NCBI GenBank assembly: GCA_014305025.1
Contig: JACRTY010000036.1
Span: 84,097 to 148,096 of the forward strand
From: Candidatus Nyctobacter psychrophilus
Lineage (GTDB): Bacteria > Vulcanimicrobiota > Vulcanimicrobiia > Vulcanimicrobiales > Vulcanimicrobiaceae
Direction of reading: 5' to 3'
Length of the DNA stretch: 64,000 nucleotides
The notes below the pieces were generated by a model, which was given only the letters and a program-made list of their open reading frames with translations, was not told where the DNA came from and made no database searches. Positions within the stretch are counted from its first letter, which is position 1; each line of letters begins with the position of its first letter. Shown piece after piece: positions 8,008-18,064 of this stretch. The translations under genes and the position numbers were made by a program.

Positions 8008-9349
8008 GGGCTTCTCCCGTCTCGACTTGGCGTTGGAAAAATGCCCTGCGATACCGCGCCTGGATCGTCGCGAAAGGCGGCGGACTCTGCGAGAAATCGA
8101 AGCAGTCGCGCAGATCGTCGGAGAGCGCATCGCGCGTACCGAGCGTCGGCAACGCGAAGGCTTCTTCGGTGAAATGCAAGATGCTGCCGAATTCGTGCTG
8201 GACGTGCGACACGTAACCGTGCTTCGCATAGGGCGAAATCACTAGCAGCGGCACGCGGAAACCCAAGCCCATGCGGTCGACCGGCGGTGGGGCGACGTGA
8301 TCGTACCAGCCGCCCCAGTCGTCCCACACGACGAAGATTGCTGTCGACGACCAATACGGGCTCGCGCCGACCGCGTTGACGACCGAAGCCACCCATGACG
8401 GTCCCGTGTTACTGTGCGCCAGCGGGTGATCGGAGTTCGGGAAGCTTGGAATCACCCAACTGACTTGCGGTAACGTCCCTTTACTCACGTCGCTAAATAT
8501 TTGTGTTTCCGGATTGGTTTCGTTGGTCGTCCAGTCGTTGCCGTAACGGATATGGCGGATGGCATCGAAGGCGGAAAACGTACTGCCGGATTGCGCCTGC
8601 AGCGGCGGCGTGTAATAACGCCAACTCACCGCCGCGGCGTCCATGCGATCGGCCAAGGTCGCATAGTCGAAACACGGCGTAACGCCGGTCGTGTCGCTGC
8701 CGTCGGGCGCAAGGAGCGGGACGACGGTTCCGGGCGGCGCATCGCAACCCCAGGGCGCAACGGTGGGCGTTTCATCGGCGTCGGCCGATTGCCCGGCAAT
8801 CAAGTACTGGTGGGCCGGGTAACTCGGACCGCTGTTCGACTCGAAATTTCGATCCGCCAACGTGTACTGCGCTGCAAGCTGCCGGTACGGTGCCGTCTCC
8901 ACGGACGGGACGTACGCGTAGGGCAACGTCGGGTCGGCGCCGGGAATGACGGAATACATTCCGTTAATGATACCGTAGCCTTGCTCGAGATCGAACCCGT
9001 TCAGCTGGCCCCCGTTGTAGGCGGCTTCGAACGAATAGTGAAAGTGGCCGATGTCCCGGCCGTCTTCGAGCGGAATGGGCCGCAGCGCAATGGTGGAGCC
9101 GTCGTGCAGCGTGCCGGTCGTCGCCGTGTCGGCTCCCGGATATCCGGCGAACAGATTGTCGAAGCTGCGATTTTCCTGCACGATGATGACGACATGCTTA
9201 ATGCGCGACGCACCCGTTGTCGTATTCGAGCCGCCGCCCGGTGCAGGCAGCGGCTGCCCAGCCGTCCCTGCACCCGACCCGCCGCAGCCACTCGTTGCGA
9301 GAATGCAGCACGACGCGGTCAGTACGACCGCATGCTCGCCAAACTTCAT
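7994..9349 (-). CDS. phosphoesterase-family lipoprotein (acid phosphatase/phospholipase C-like)
   Basis: About 451 residues starting [22 protein letters not shown]. The TSGC lipobox predicts a lipoprotein. The catalytic domain begins at [18 protein letters not shown], the signature of PF04185 phosphoesterases, where the Glu and the Asn-Arg-Ser-Phe-Asp stretch bind metal and the nucleophile. Further motifs are [30 protein letters not shown] and [17 protein letters not shown]. Likely a surface phosphodiesterase or phosphomonoesterase. The Met at 9349 is chosen over an upstream start at 9583 because it gives an immediate signal peptide. The 255-bp gap to the ligase gene (9350-9604) holds nothing recognisable. 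Confidence 0.85.
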   Translation of the reverse strand: MKFGEHAVVLTASCCILATSGCGGSGAGTAGQPLPAPGGGSNTTTGASRIKHVVIIVQENRSFDNLFAGYPGADTATTGTLHDGSTIALRPIPLEDGRDIGHFHYSFEAAYNGGQLNGFDLEQGYGIINGMYSVIPGADPTLPYAYVPSVETAPYRQLAAQYTLADRNFESNSGPSYPAHQYLIAGQSADADETPTVAPWGCDAPPGTVVPLLAPDGSDTTGVTPCFDYATLADRMDAAAVSWRYYTPPLQAQSGSTFSAFDAIRHIRYGNDWTTNETNPETQIFSDVSKGTLPQVSWVIPSFPNSDHPLAHSNTGPSWVASVVNAVGASPYWSSTAIFVVWDDWGGWYDHVAPPPVDRMGLGFRVPLLVISPYAKHGYVSHVQHEFGSILHFTEEAFALPTLGTRDALSDDLRDCFDFSQSPPPFATIQARYRRAFFQRQVETGEAPDPA

Positions 9350-9604
9350 CGCGCCGGGGTGCGGCCCGGAAGCGCTTGGTCCCTGCTGCGTATCGATTCT
9401 GAGACGGGGAGGTGCTTTGGCGGCGTGGTTTCCGGGGACACCGAAGGCATGAAAAGATCGGCCGCGTTGAGTACCGTTGCCCGTGCACTTGCGCTCGCGG
9501 TTCCCATCGCCTCTTGAATCAAGATTTCGGCAAACGGCGCAAACGTTCTCCGCGCGGGGAACGTACTGGCGCTTGTACGGCAACTTTCAGCACGCCTAGG
9601 AACA

Positions 9605-10633
9605 CTAGCCGAAAAGCCGTAGAGTCCGGTCGGTGCTGCGGATTTGCTCGAGCGAGCACGTGCGCGCGGCTTTGTCCGGGCGCCAGCGCAGGGGTCGCGT
9701 GCCGTGCCGAAAGCGGTCGCTCGTGACTTGATCGAAGGCGACTTCGAGCACGAGTTCAGGCCGTAACACTTGCCACGCGCTCGATGCACCCCGGTTCCAA
9801 CGGCTGGGCCCGCCCGGCGCGCGCCCATCGAACGACGTCGCCGCGTGCAGCGGACGTAGGCGATCGAGCAGCGCTCGTTTTTCGGCGCCGGAAAAGCCTG
9901 ACGTGAACCCGACGTAATCCAGTCGTCCGCCATCATCGTAGAGCCCGAGCAGCAGCGAACCCACTCCCTCGCGCACGCTCGTGCGATATCCGCCGACGAC
10001 GCAGTCGGCACTTCGGATTGCCTTGACCTTGACGACCGCATCGCGTTCTCCGGCGCGGTACGGCGCGTTCAGTCGCTTGGCGACGATGCCGTCCAGCGCT
10101 CCGCCGACGCGGCCGAACCAATCGTCCACCGTGGCCCGCTCGCGCGTGGCCGGGGAAAGGCGCAGCCGCGGGTCGTTGCCTTCCATAAATCGCTCGGTGA
10201 AGCGCTCCAACCGCGGGCGCCGCTGCTCCAGCGGTGCTTCGACGTAGGCCGTTCCCGCATCGTCGGCGAGGAGATCGAAGACCAGGTACGTCGCGGGCGT
10301 CTGGTGCGCCAGCCGCGTCACGCGTGAGGCAGCGGGATGAATGCGCTGCAGCAGATCATCGAAGGAAAGGGCGTCGCCGCTCGGCACGACGAGTTCGCCG
10401 TCGAGCACGAATTGCGGCGCACCGAGTGTGCGTAAACGTTCGACGATCTCCGGAAAGTAGCGCGCCAGCGGCGTTCCCGATTTCGACTGCAGCGCGATCT
10501 CGTCGCCGTCGCGGAACGCGAGGCACCGAAAGCCGTCCCACTTCGGCTCGTATTGCCAGCCGGCGTCGCGCGGAATCTCCCCGACGAGCCGCGCCTCCAT
10601 CGGAGGCAGATCGAGCGGGACCGGGAGCCTCAC
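9605..10633 (-). CDS. ATP-dependent DNA ligase (LigC/LigD ligase-domain type)
   Basis: About 342 residues. The adenylation motif I EPKWDGFRCL contains the nucleotidyl lysine. The other nucleotidyltransferase motifs follow: LDGELVV (III), LVFDLLA (IIIa), GIVAKRL (IV) and VVKVKAI (V). The C-terminal OB-fold has the LRPELVLEVAFDQVTS and HGTRPLRWRPDK pattern of LigD/LigC ligases. A GTG at 10633 overlaps the stop of the polymerase-domain gene (GTGA), so the two are probably translated together. It seals breaks in a LigD-like end-joining pathway; no Ku gene is in the window. Confidence 0.88.
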   Translation of the reverse strand: MRLPVPLDLPPMEARLVGEIPRDAGWQYEPKWDGFRCLAFRDGDEIALQSKSGTPLARYFPEIVERLRTLGAPQFVLDGELVVPSGDALSFDDLLQRIHPAASRVTRLAHQTPATYLVFDLLADDAGTAYVEAPLEQRRPRLERFTERFMEGNDPRLRLSPATRERATVDDWFGRVGGALDGIVAKRLNAPYRAGERDAVVKVKAIRSADCVVGGYRTSVREGVGSLLLGLYDDGGRLDYVGFTSGFSGAEKRALLDRLRPLHAATSFDGRAPGGPSRWNRGASSAWQVLRPELVLEVAFDQVTSDRFRHGTRPLRWRPDKAARTCSLEQIRSTDRTLRLFG

Positions 10634-11583
10634 ATCAACGGCGCCAGGTCGACGCGCTTGGTGCGTCCGACCAGCAGCGGTCGCCACAGATCACCCGTGC
10701 GCGCCAAGCGCTGCCGCACGTTGTCCACCCGGAAGTCGCCGACCGTGATACCGTTCGCAATCTCATCCCACGTCACCGGCGTCGACACCGTCGCTCGCGG
10801 CGTCGGCCGGACAGAATACACCGACGCCAAGGTGCGTCCCCAAGCATTCTGATTGTAATCGACGAGCACGCGCCCCTTAGGACGTTTCGCGATCTTGTAC
10901 TCAGCAGTCAGAATGTCGGGGCGCTTGGCCGCTGCGGCATAGGCAAACGCCTTGGCGAACCGCCAGACGTCGTGCTGCACGGGACCGCGTACGATCGGAA
11001 CGTACACGTGAATCCCGTTCGACCCTGACGTTTTGGCGTACGCCGGCATGTGAAGGTCGTCGAGCGCTTCCTTCACCACGAGCGCCGCTTCGCGCACGAC
11101 GTCGAACGGCGTGCCGCCGCCGGCTCCGTCTTTCACCGGATCGAGATCGAAGTGCAGATAATCCGGCCGCTGCACGTCGTCACAGCGGGCGTACCACTGA
11201 TTGAGGTCGATGCAGCCGAGGTTGATGATCCACAGCAACGCCGCGGTGTCGTCGACGACGGGAAAATCAATGATGTTTCCCGAGTCGTGTTCGATCCGGC
11301 AGGTGTGTAACCACGCCGGAGCGCCCGCCGGCGTCCGCTTCATGAAGAAGAACTCGCCCGCAGCGCCGTGCGGATAGCGCTTCATGACCATCGCGCGATC
11401 CTTGACGTGCGGCAACAGCAGTGGCGCGACGTCGAGATAATACTGGAGCAGATCACGCTTGGTGAGGTTCGCTTCGGCGAAGAACACTTTGCTCAAGTTC
11501 GTGACGTTGAACGCGCGCTCTCCGATGTGGAGCGTCGCCCCCTCAGCCTCGCGCGGCAGCGCCACCATCACCTTCGCCGGCAT
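10630..11583 (-). CDS. LigD-type polymerase/primase-domain protein (non-homologous end joining)
   Basis: About 317 residues, stand-alone polymerase domain of the archaeo-eukaryotic primase superfamily as found in LigD. It contains NLSKVFF and LTKRDLLQYYLDVAP, the metal-binding YLHFDLDP motif and a conserved KTSGSNGIHVYVPI segment. The start at 11583 (MPAKVMV) follows family alignment; further upstream the frame is non-homologous. It is the first gene of a two-gene operon with the ligase, so LigD functions are split here into two polypeptides. It diverges from exonuclease III across 115 bp, placing three DNA-end-processing genes together. Confidence 0.88.
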   Translation of the reverse strand: MPAKVMVALPREAEGATLHIGERAFNVTNLSKVFFAEANLTKRDLLQYYLDVAPLLLPHVKDRAMVMKRYPHGAAGEFFFMKRTPAGAPAWLHTCRIEHDSGNIIDFPVVDDTAALLWIINLGCIDLNQWYARCDDVQRPDYLHFDLDPVKDGAGGGTPFDVVREAALVVKEALDDLHMPAYAKTSGSNGIHVYVPIVRGPVQHDVWRFAKAFAYAAAAKRPDILTAEYKIAKRPKGRVLVDYNQNAWGRTLASVYSVRPTPRATVSTPVTWDEIANGITVGDFRVDNVRQRLARTGDLWRPLLVGRTKRVDLAPLM

Positions 11584-11698
11584 AGTCCGTGGTTTGTCGG
11601 GCTTCGCCCGACTTCCACCTGGTACGGTTCCGTAAACAACCGGGCATGGCCGCGGATGGTGCGCAGTAGTCGACGCAAGCGCGGCGAATCGCGGCGCG

Positions 11699-12478
11699 AT
11701 GTTGCGCGTCACGACCTTCAACGCCAACGGCATCCGGGCCGCGGCACGCAAGGGCTTCTTTACATGGCTGCGGCGCACGTCGCCCGACGTGCTATGCTTG
11801 CAAGAGACCAAAGCCCAGGAACATCAACTGCCGCCCGAGGCCCTGGATCTCGACGTATACCGTCGTTACGCGTTCGTCGACGCGCAGAAGAAAGGCTACA
11901 GTGGGGTCGCACTCTACGCGAAAGTCGAACCCGACGCGATCGTGCGGGGCCTGGGCATGCCCGACATCGACGCCGAAGGGCGCTTCGTCCGATTCGACTG
12001 GGGCGATCTGTCGATCTCGTCGTTGTACGTCCCTTCGGGGACCAGCGGCGAAGCGCGCCAAGCGATCAAAGACGGCTTCCTCGAACGCTTTCTCGGAACG
12101 CTTGCCGAGATGCGTCACGACGGACGCCGGCACATCGTGTGCGGCGACTACAACGTCGCGCACAAGGAAATCGACACGTTCGATCCGGTGCGCAACTCAT
12201 ACGTCACCGGCCATCTGCCGCACGAGCGCGCCTGGTTGGATGCGGTCGTCGATGAGGTTGGCTGGATCGATGCGTTTCGTGAAGTCGACCGCGAGCCGCG
12301 CCGCTACACCTGGTGGTCGAACTGGCCCGGCGCCTTCGAGCGCAATCTCGGTTGGCGCATCGACCTGCAACTGATCACGCCCAACTTGTCCGCATCCGTG
12401 CGCAGCGCCTCGATCGAGCGCAACGAACGCTTCTCCGACCACGCTCCGCTTACGGTGGCCTATGAGCTCACGCTCTAA
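11699..12478 (+). CDS. xth: exodeoxyribonuclease III (AP endonuclease family)
   Basis: 259 residues, full length for Xth. Active-site motifs of the endonuclease/exonuclease/phosphatase fold: FNANGIRAA (Asn), CLQETKA (Glu, metal), CGDYNVAHKEID (Asp, Asn), and the C-terminal WRIDLQLITPN and FSDHAPLTV (Asp-His). It cleaves at abasic sites and degrades 3' ends in base excision repair. The ATG at 11699 begins the conserved LRVTTFNANG. Adjacent and divergent to the LigD-like pair. Confidence 0.93.
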   Translation: MLRVTTFNANGIRAAARKGFFTWLRRTSPDVLCLQETKAQEHQLPPEALDLDVYRRYAFVDAQKKGYSGVALYAKVEPDAIVRGLGMPDIDAEGRFVRFDWGDLSISSLYVPSGTSGEARQAIKDGFLERFLGTLAEMRHDGRRHIVCGDYNVAHKEIDTFDPVRNSYVTGHLPHERAWLDAVVDEVGWIDAFREVDREPRRYTWWSNWPGAFERNLGWRIDLQLITPNLSASVRSASIERNERFSDHAPLTVAYELTL

Positions 12479-12614
12479 ACTCGCCTCCGATACCACGTGC
12501 CCTGCGCCGTGTGCGCCGCCTCAACGTAGTCGCGCGACAGAGTCGCTGAGATCACGAAAGAGCGAGCGCTGGAGATTGCGTCACGACGTCGCGCAGGACG
12601 AAAATGGTGCTTGG

Positions 12615-12827
12615 TCAGAAGAACGCGAAAATTCCCGGTTGCTTGATGTCCCAGTAGTCACGATACAGGGTGCCGCCGGCGTGCAGCGTTTTGGCGCCGA
12701 CGAAAAAGAGTGCTTGATCTCCGGAAAACGGATCGAATAAGCGTGACGCTCCGATAACGGCAACGAGGATAACGGCCGCAGCCGAGAGCCATCGTACCGA
12801 ACGAACGCGATTGCGCGTCGCGGCCAA
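12615..12827 (-). pseudogene. truncated membrane glycosyltransferase-like N-terminus
   Basis: 70 codons only: one membrane segment (WLSAAAVILVAVIGASRL), then DPFSGDQALFFVGAKTLHAG and LYRDYWDIKQPGIFAFF and a stop. The GDQ...F..GA..L..G..LYRD.WDIKQPGIF pattern is the extracytoplasmic loop after helix 1 of large GT39/PMT-like integral membrane glycosyltransferases, which normally run to 450-600 residues with ten or more helices. Nothing after the stop resembles the rest, so this is a 3'-truncated relic. The 136 bp between it and xth (12479-12614) hold nothing recognisable. Confidence 0.6.
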
Positions 12828-12834
12828 ACGGCTT

Positions 12835-15144
12835 TTACGTACCGGCGCCGCTGCCCGTGCGGAAGACGTATTTCACGATGACCCGTTGTAGCGTGGCCGT
12901 CGCCGCGGGAGTGCCGTAGTTCACGAACAACTCGCTGTCGTTACGGAAGCGACGGTGGTAACTAGCGGCGAGATTGAGACCGGGCAGGGCAAAGCCTCCT
13001 GTTCCCGAGATCGAGCGCAGCGAGACCGAGAGATTGGATTCGGGCCCCAGCGCCTCGCCGAGTGAGATGCGTCGCAACTGTTGACCATCGTGACCGCGAA
13101 GGTTCGCATCCTGCGTAGGATACGCTTCCAAGGTGCCGTCGTACTCGAGGCCGAGCGTCAATTTTTGTCCGAGCGGTCGTGACGTTGTAAACGAATACTG
13201 ACGAAGATACGTTGGGCGCACGGTCCCGTCCCCGTTGAACGTTTCAAACGGCCCCCACGACGTCGCGAAGTCGTACGGCGTCGGCGTGCCGTCCTTGTAG
13301 CCGACGCTGAAACCATGTGAGTTGAACGGTACCGTCACTCCGCCGGTGTAGCCGAGGTCGTAGCCGACGAGCGCCGTGCCGTTCCCGTACAAGCGCAACG
13401 CGCTGAACGAAGGGCCGCCGGACAGGTGCAGCAGATTCTTGAAGACGAGGTCTGCGTTGAGCTGGAAGTCCGCTTGATGAACCGCACCGGAGCCATCGCT
13501 GAGCCGGTCACCGAAGACGAACAACTCCGCGCGTTTGAGCGGACTTTGCTTGGGCGGGTTGCCGGAAAGATCGAAGAAGGCGCCGGGCCCCCTGATATCG
13601 GCGACGTTGGTGAAGCCATCGATCGGATTCCATTTCGGCCCGATGTCACGGTACTCGGTGAACACCTCGTAATTCTGCTTGTGGACGTCGAGGAAGTCTT
13701 CGCTTTTATAGGCGAGCCGTGGGCTCGTGCCGGGGACGCTCGTTCCGTCTTCAGCGGCGTACTCTGCGGTATACACGAGCCCGTTGTGCAAATTGCGGCC
13801 GCCGACCATTGCGTCGTACGTTACGTCGCTGTCGGCAAATGGATACGCCGTCAAGTTGCCGTCTTGATGGTGCGCCGAGACGGCATCGAAGGAGTAACCG
13901 AAGGTGCGATCCGGCAGTGAGTGTTTGAAGGCGATGACGGAATCATTGAACCCGGCGCCCTCGACGTTGAGTACGCCGATCGATTGGTTCCCGTACGTGC
14001 CTTCGATCTTTGCGCCGCGCGTGAACGGCCCGATGCCGGGCGAATAGAAGATTGCGTTCGGCGCTTGGTTGATGCCGGTCTGCGAAATCGGTGCGAAATA
14101 GTTGGCACCTTGTGCGAAGAAGGGACGGTACTCGGTAAGGTTGCGCCGGAACTCTTGCGGCGAGATCGTCTGCTGATCGACTTCTACGTTGGAGAAGTCA
14201 GGCGCGAGCGCGCCGACGAACGCAATGGTTCCAGTGAGCGGGACGTTGACGTCGAGCCCGAAGTTGCGCGTTCCCTGTGGGGCAAAGAGCTGCGTCGCGC
14301 TCTGGTAGATGTTCCGATCACCGCCGGCGCTGGCGAGTGCGTACAGTTCGGCACGGGGTTTGGGGCGAATCGCGCGGCCGCGGACTTTGATGCCGTCGAC
14401 GTACGGCCAGAAGCGCGCGTCGCCGAACTGCGGAAAGCCATTGCCCCCGGCATCGCTCATCAGCGGATCGTAGGCCCACGTCTCGTTCTCGTTGAGGGCG
14501 GCGATGTGGCGCACGATGTTCACCCGCCAGCGTTGCACGGGCGCGTTCTGCGTGCGCAGGACGGCGAAGGGAATGACGAGCAGGGCGTCCCAATTGCCGT
14601 TCTGCGTCGCGGCGAGCGCGGTCCAGAACGGGTTATAGCGAGACGATTCGGCGGCTTGCTGGTAACGAACGCCGCGCGGCGTCACCTCGAAATAGTAGGC
14701 CTGGCCGTTTCCGGTCGTGTCGATGCCGACGCCGGCAAAGTCGTCCAGACCGAAGCCGACGTTGTTCGTCGTCTGCGTCGTGACGATGGGTGTCCCGCGC
14801 TGTTCGCAGTGAATGGCGACGTAAACGTTTGAGCCGTCGAACAGGATGCGGGCGATCGTCGCGTACCGCGCCTGCGTTCGCGTCGTCAATGTCTCGAAGG
14901 TGGTGATCGGCTTGGCGTTCGTCCAAGGCATCGTCGTGAAGTCGAGTGTCAGCGCCGGCGCCGATGCCACGACGAGCGCCGGGTACGTGTCATTCGGGGT
15001 CGCAATGGCAAACGCTGGTTGCGGCGCGACGGCCCCGGCGATGACGCATAACGCAGCGGCAGGCGCAAGAAAAAATCGGCGGCTGAGCGGGCGACTCACG
15101 CCGCAACGTACCGGTAGGGCGCTCCATTGTTTCACGCTGCACAC
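12835..15144 (-). CDS. DUF5916-type outer-membrane protein with CBM9-like N-terminal domain
   Basis: Up to 769 residues. A signal peptide (RRFFLAPAAALCVIAG...PQPAFA) is followed by a CBM9/DOMON-like beta sandwich (residues ~55-250, including ILFDGSNVYVAIHCEQ and ALLVIPFAVL) and then a long beta-strand-rich region. NVEVDQQTISPQEFRRNLTEYRPFF matches the conserved core of DUF5916 proteins, with SPGIGPFTRGAKIEGTYGNQ after it and a terminal RVIVKYVFRTGSG. The family is thought to form surface-exposed outer-membrane barrels, with no proven substrate. The start could be GTG 15144, 15135 or 15099; 15099 puts the signal peptide closest to the N-terminus. Confidence 0.75.
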   Translation of the reverse strand: MCSVKQWSALPVRCGVSRPLSRRFFLAPAAALCVIAGAVAPQPAFAIATPNDTYPALVVASAPALTLDFTTMPWTNAKPITTFETLTTRTQARYATIARILFDGSNVYVAIHCEQRGTPIVTTQTTNNVGFGLDDFAGVGIDTTGNGQAYYFEVTPRGVRYQQAAESSRYNPFWTALAATQNGNWDALLVIPFAVLRTQNAPVQRWRVNIVRHIAALNENETWAYDPLMSDAGGNGFPQFGDARFWPYVDGIKVRGRAIRPKPRAELYALASAGGDRNIYQSATQLFAPQGTRNFGLDVNVPLTGTIAFVGALAPDFSNVEVDQQTISPQEFRRNLTEYRPFFAQGANYFAPISQTGINQAPNAIFYSPGIGPFTRGAKIEGTYGNQSIGVLNVEGAGFNDSVIAFKHSLPDRTFGYSFDAVSAHHQDGNLTAYPFADSDVTYDAMVGGRNLHNGLVYTAEYAAEDGTSVPGTSPRLAYKSEDFLDVHKQNYEVFTEYRDIGPKWNPIDGFTNVADIRGPGAFFDLSGNPPKQSPLKRAELFVFGDRLSDGSGAVHQADFQLNADLVFKNLLHLSGGPSFSALRLYGNGTALVGYDLGYTGGVTVPFNSHGFSVGYKDGTPTPYDFATSWGPFETFNGDGTVRPTYLRQYSFTTSRPLGQKLTLGLEYDGTLEAYPTQDANLRGHDGQQLRRISLGEALGPESNLSVSLRSISGTGGFALPGLNLAASYHRRFRNDSELFVNYGTPAATATLQRVIVKYVFRTGSGAGT

Positions 15145-15185
15145 GGTGGCCCCGCGATATTGGCCCTGCGTTTAGTAACCGCGGG

Positions 15186-17954
15186 CTACGATTCGGCCCC
15201 TGAGCCGTTGGCGGCGCCGGCTTCGGTGAGCGCTGCGTAGGCGCTGAGTTCCGCGCGTGAGGAGATGCCCAGCTTTCTATACACGGCACCGAGATGTTTT
15301 TCCACCGTCTTGTGGCTGATTGACAACGTGCGGCCGATCTGGAGGTTCGACTGCCCGCGCGTAACGAGGGCGGCGATTGCGCGCTCACGCTTCGAGAGCC
15401 GGTCGCGCTCCGATGCCGGTGTCCGCATTCCGTTTGATGAATCGAGCGTTTTCGCGGGCTCGGGCTCGAGGCGCCCTACATCGTACGTCGCGCCGCAGTG
15501 GCGATAGATCTCAAGCGCCGCCGCGGGCTCTCCGGCGAGTTCCAGAGCCGCCGCTTCGAGTAGCGGAAACCCCAGCCGTCGCAGCCCGGCTGCGGCATGT
15601 TGCGCGAGCGCAATGGCGGCGTCGGTGCGTCGCTCGCGCTCTGCGACGAGGGCATCGAAGAGCGACAGGGCGTAACGCTCGACCAGTTCGGTCGGCGCGT
15701 CGGCAGCACGTTGAAGAATGGTGCGAGCCCGCGGGAAGTCTTGCGTCGCCCCGTAGCGCGCGACCGCAACCATTGTGAGTACGTGGCCGCGAGGGCGTTC
15801 ACCGATAGACAACGCCTCGTGAAGCAACGCTCGTGCATCTTGCAACCGTCCACGTCGGACCATTATCTCGGCGTATCCCGCGCCGCACAGAAAAGCCGTA
15901 AACGATGAAGCCGCTCCCTCCAGCCGGTCGAACCAATACGCGGTCAATACCGGATCGTCGAGATGTGCTGCCACAACCGAGCCCCACGCGGCAGCATGCG
16001 CGATCGTTATCTGGTTGTCGGTTGGAATGGCGCGCACGACATCGAGATCAGCTTTCGCACCGGCGAGGTTCCCGCGCAGGAGGCGACAAAAAGCTGACAC
16101 GGCATGCGCCGAGGCTTCGCCGTGGCGGGTACACTCTGCGCGCGCACTGTCGATGGCTAGGCCGATATCACGCTCGGCATCCTCGTGCAATCCCAGCAGG
16201 GCGTAGCAGAAGGCGCCATTGTAGTATACCGATGCTACCAGACCCGTACCACCCATTCGTCGCGCCGCTGCTAGCCACAGCGCATGTTCGGCGCGATAAC
16301 GTTCCGCATCGCCCATCACCATCGCGAGCCATGCCACAACGTTATGAAACCGAAAGTCGATCTCCGGGACCGTCTCAATGGCACGGCGATCGACGTGCGC
16401 CAGATGGTGGATCGTTTCATCCGGTTCATAGAACGTGATCGTCAGCCAGGCGATGCCCAGGTGCACTCGGCTGCGCGAGACGAAGTCGGAGTGATCAAGC
16501 CGTTCTAGCATCGCCTCGAGTGCCGCCGTCGGGTGAGTATCCCTGCCGGTGTAGCGTTGGACGGCCTCACGCACCAAGCACGTCGCCTCACGTTCGGAAT
16601 CGCCGAGCGCTCGAAAGATCGCGGCAGCTTGAGCATACGCGCTTAGCGCCGCATCGTGGAACGACATGGCTAGCCGGCGATCCGCTATTTTCTCGAAGAG
16701 CCTGCCGCGCTGCAGGCACACGGGTTCGACGGTGTCGAGCGCACGTTGGAAAAACCTGATGGCATCGTCGTGAGCGTGAACGGCACCGGCAGCATCGCCC
16801 GCCAGTTCGTTATAGCGTACGGAGTTGGCGGCGTCTCCCGCCGCCCACCAATGGTACGCTAAACTCTCAATCGATCGCTGCTCTGCAGGCACGTTTTCGA
16901 GCGCGACGGCGATCGTGTGATGAAGCGGCCGGAGCTGGGCCGTCAGGAAATCTGCGTAAATCGCCTCGCGCGTCAAGGCATGGCGGAAACGAAAAAGGGT
17001 CGGCGATTCTTCTTTGATCAGCTGGAAATCGCGCGCTCGTTGCAGCGCCGGCAGCAGGGATGCGGTATCAGTCCCAAGCGTCCGTGCCAGAAGATCGAGA
17101 TCGAAGCTGCGGCCGATGACCGCCGCCTGTGCCAACACTTTGTGTTCGCTTTCATCCAGCGGCCGCAGACGCTCCAACAGCGTTGCGCGGACGGTGGTTG
17201 GGAGAGCCGTCGCGTCGGACGTACGCGCGAGGCCTCGCCGTTCGACGGCGCTCTTGAGCAGCTCTTCGGTAAAGAACGGGTTCCCTTCGCCGGTAAGGGC
17301 GACGGCGCGCCGCGTTTCGTCCGCGAGTTCAAACCCTTCCAAAGCCGTGTCAATGAACGCGTGCAACTCCGGGCCTGCCAGCGCCGCGAGTTCCACGCGC
17401 TCGGTGCGTGTGCCGCTTACGAGCTTCGCGAGTCCGGCATAAGCGGGATGTCCGGAGTGGACCTCCTCCGGCCGAAGCGACGCGATGATGAGCAGCCGCA
17501 TCGCTGCGAGTTTTGGGCTGAGGTATGCAAGTAGCTCGATGGTAGCGGCGTCCGCCCAGTGCAGGTCCTCGATGACGGCGACAGTCGCACTCTTGCGCGC
17601 GGCGCGCGCAAACGTGTCGGTGATCACGTTGAACTGCTCGTGCCGCGAAGCGGCCGGAGCCAAGTCGCCGACGGCAGGATCCAAACGAGAAATCACATCC
17701 AGGACCGGCCCATACGGGCGCTGCGCGAACTGCAAACATGCGCCCTGTCCGATGCGCCACCGCGAGGTCGCAAGCAAGGAACAGAATTCCGCGATCAGTC
17801 GTGATTTGCCGACGCCGGCCTCGCCGGTGACCAGCACGATACCGCCGTGCGACGCGCCCGCTTTCCGTCGTCGCTCGTGGAGAAAGGCGAGTTCCTGACG
17901 GCGTCCGATGAACGCTCGGCAGAGGACAGGCCGAAAGATCACGAGCGAGTGCAA
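15186..17954 (-). CDS. large ATP-binding LuxR-family transcriptional regulator (LAL type)
   Basis: 922 residues. N-terminal AAA/NACHT-like ATPase: FIGRRQELAFL, Walker A VTGEAGVGKSRL (residues ~43-54), Walker B VAVIEDLHWAD. A middle region of TPR-like helices (~400-830) follows. The C-terminal LuxR helix-turn-helix (LSKRERAIAALVTRGQSNLQ, TVEKHLGAVYRKLGI) ends near residue 905. LAL regulators bind an effector or maltotriose-like ligand and ATP before activating target genes. No obvious target is given by position, although it lies just upstream of the DUF5916 gene on the same strand. The start is TTG at 17954; GTG at 17942 is an alternative. Confidence 0.88.
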   Translation of the reverse strand: MHSLVIFRPVLCRAFIGRRQELAFLHERRRKAGASHGGIVLVTGEAGVGKSRLIAEFCSLLATSRWRIGQGACLQFAQRPYGPVLDVISRLDPAVGDLAPAASRHEQFNVITDTFARAARKSATVAVIEDLHWADAATIELLAYLSPKLAAMRLLIIASLRPEEVHSGHPAYAGLAKLVSGTRTERVELAALAGPELHAFIDTALEGFELADETRRAVALTGEGNPFFTEELLKSAVERRGLARTSDATALPTTVRATLLERLRPLDESEHKVLAQAAVIGRSFDLDLLARTLGTDTASLLPALQRARDFQLIKEESPTLFRFRHALTREAIYADFLTAQLRPLHHTIAVALENVPAEQRSIESLAYHWWAAGDAANSVRYNELAGDAAGAVHAHDDAIRFFQRALDTVEPVCLQRGRLFEKIADRRLAMSFHDAALSAYAQAAAIFRALGDSEREATCLVREAVQRYTGRDTHPTAALEAMLERLDHSDFVSRSRVHLGIAWLTITFYEPDETIHHLAHVDRRAIETVPEIDFRFHNVVAWLAMVMGDAERYRAEHALWLAAARRMGGTGLVASVYYNGAFCYALLGLHEDAERDIGLAIDSARAECTRHGEASAHAVSAFCRLLRGNLAGAKADLDVVRAIPTDNQITIAHAAAWGSVVAAHLDDPVLTAYWFDRLEGAASSFTAFLCGAGYAEIMVRRGRLQDARALLHEALSIGERPRGHVLTMVAVARYGATQDFPRARTILQRAADAPTELVERYALSLFDALVAERERRTDAAIALAQHAAAGLRRLGFPLLEAAALELAGEPAAALEIYRHCGATYDVGRLEPEPAKTLDSSNGMRTPASERDRLSKRERAIAALVTRGQSNLQIGRTLSISHKTVEKHLGAVYRKLGISSRAELSAYAALTEAGAANGSGAES

Positions 17955-18064
17955 ACCTGCATCTCATATCGTTCGCCGCGGAGGGTAGCCGCTCCGCGGG
18001 CTCGTTCACGTCCACGTGTTTGACGCCGCTCGGCCGCGGAACGATACCGTGATCGGAGGTAGCG

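Noticed and set aside
9448..9516. 22-codon signal-peptide-like frame ([20 protein letters not shown])
   Set aside because: Too short, with no ribosome-binding site and nothing downstream; likely chance in GC-rich DNA.
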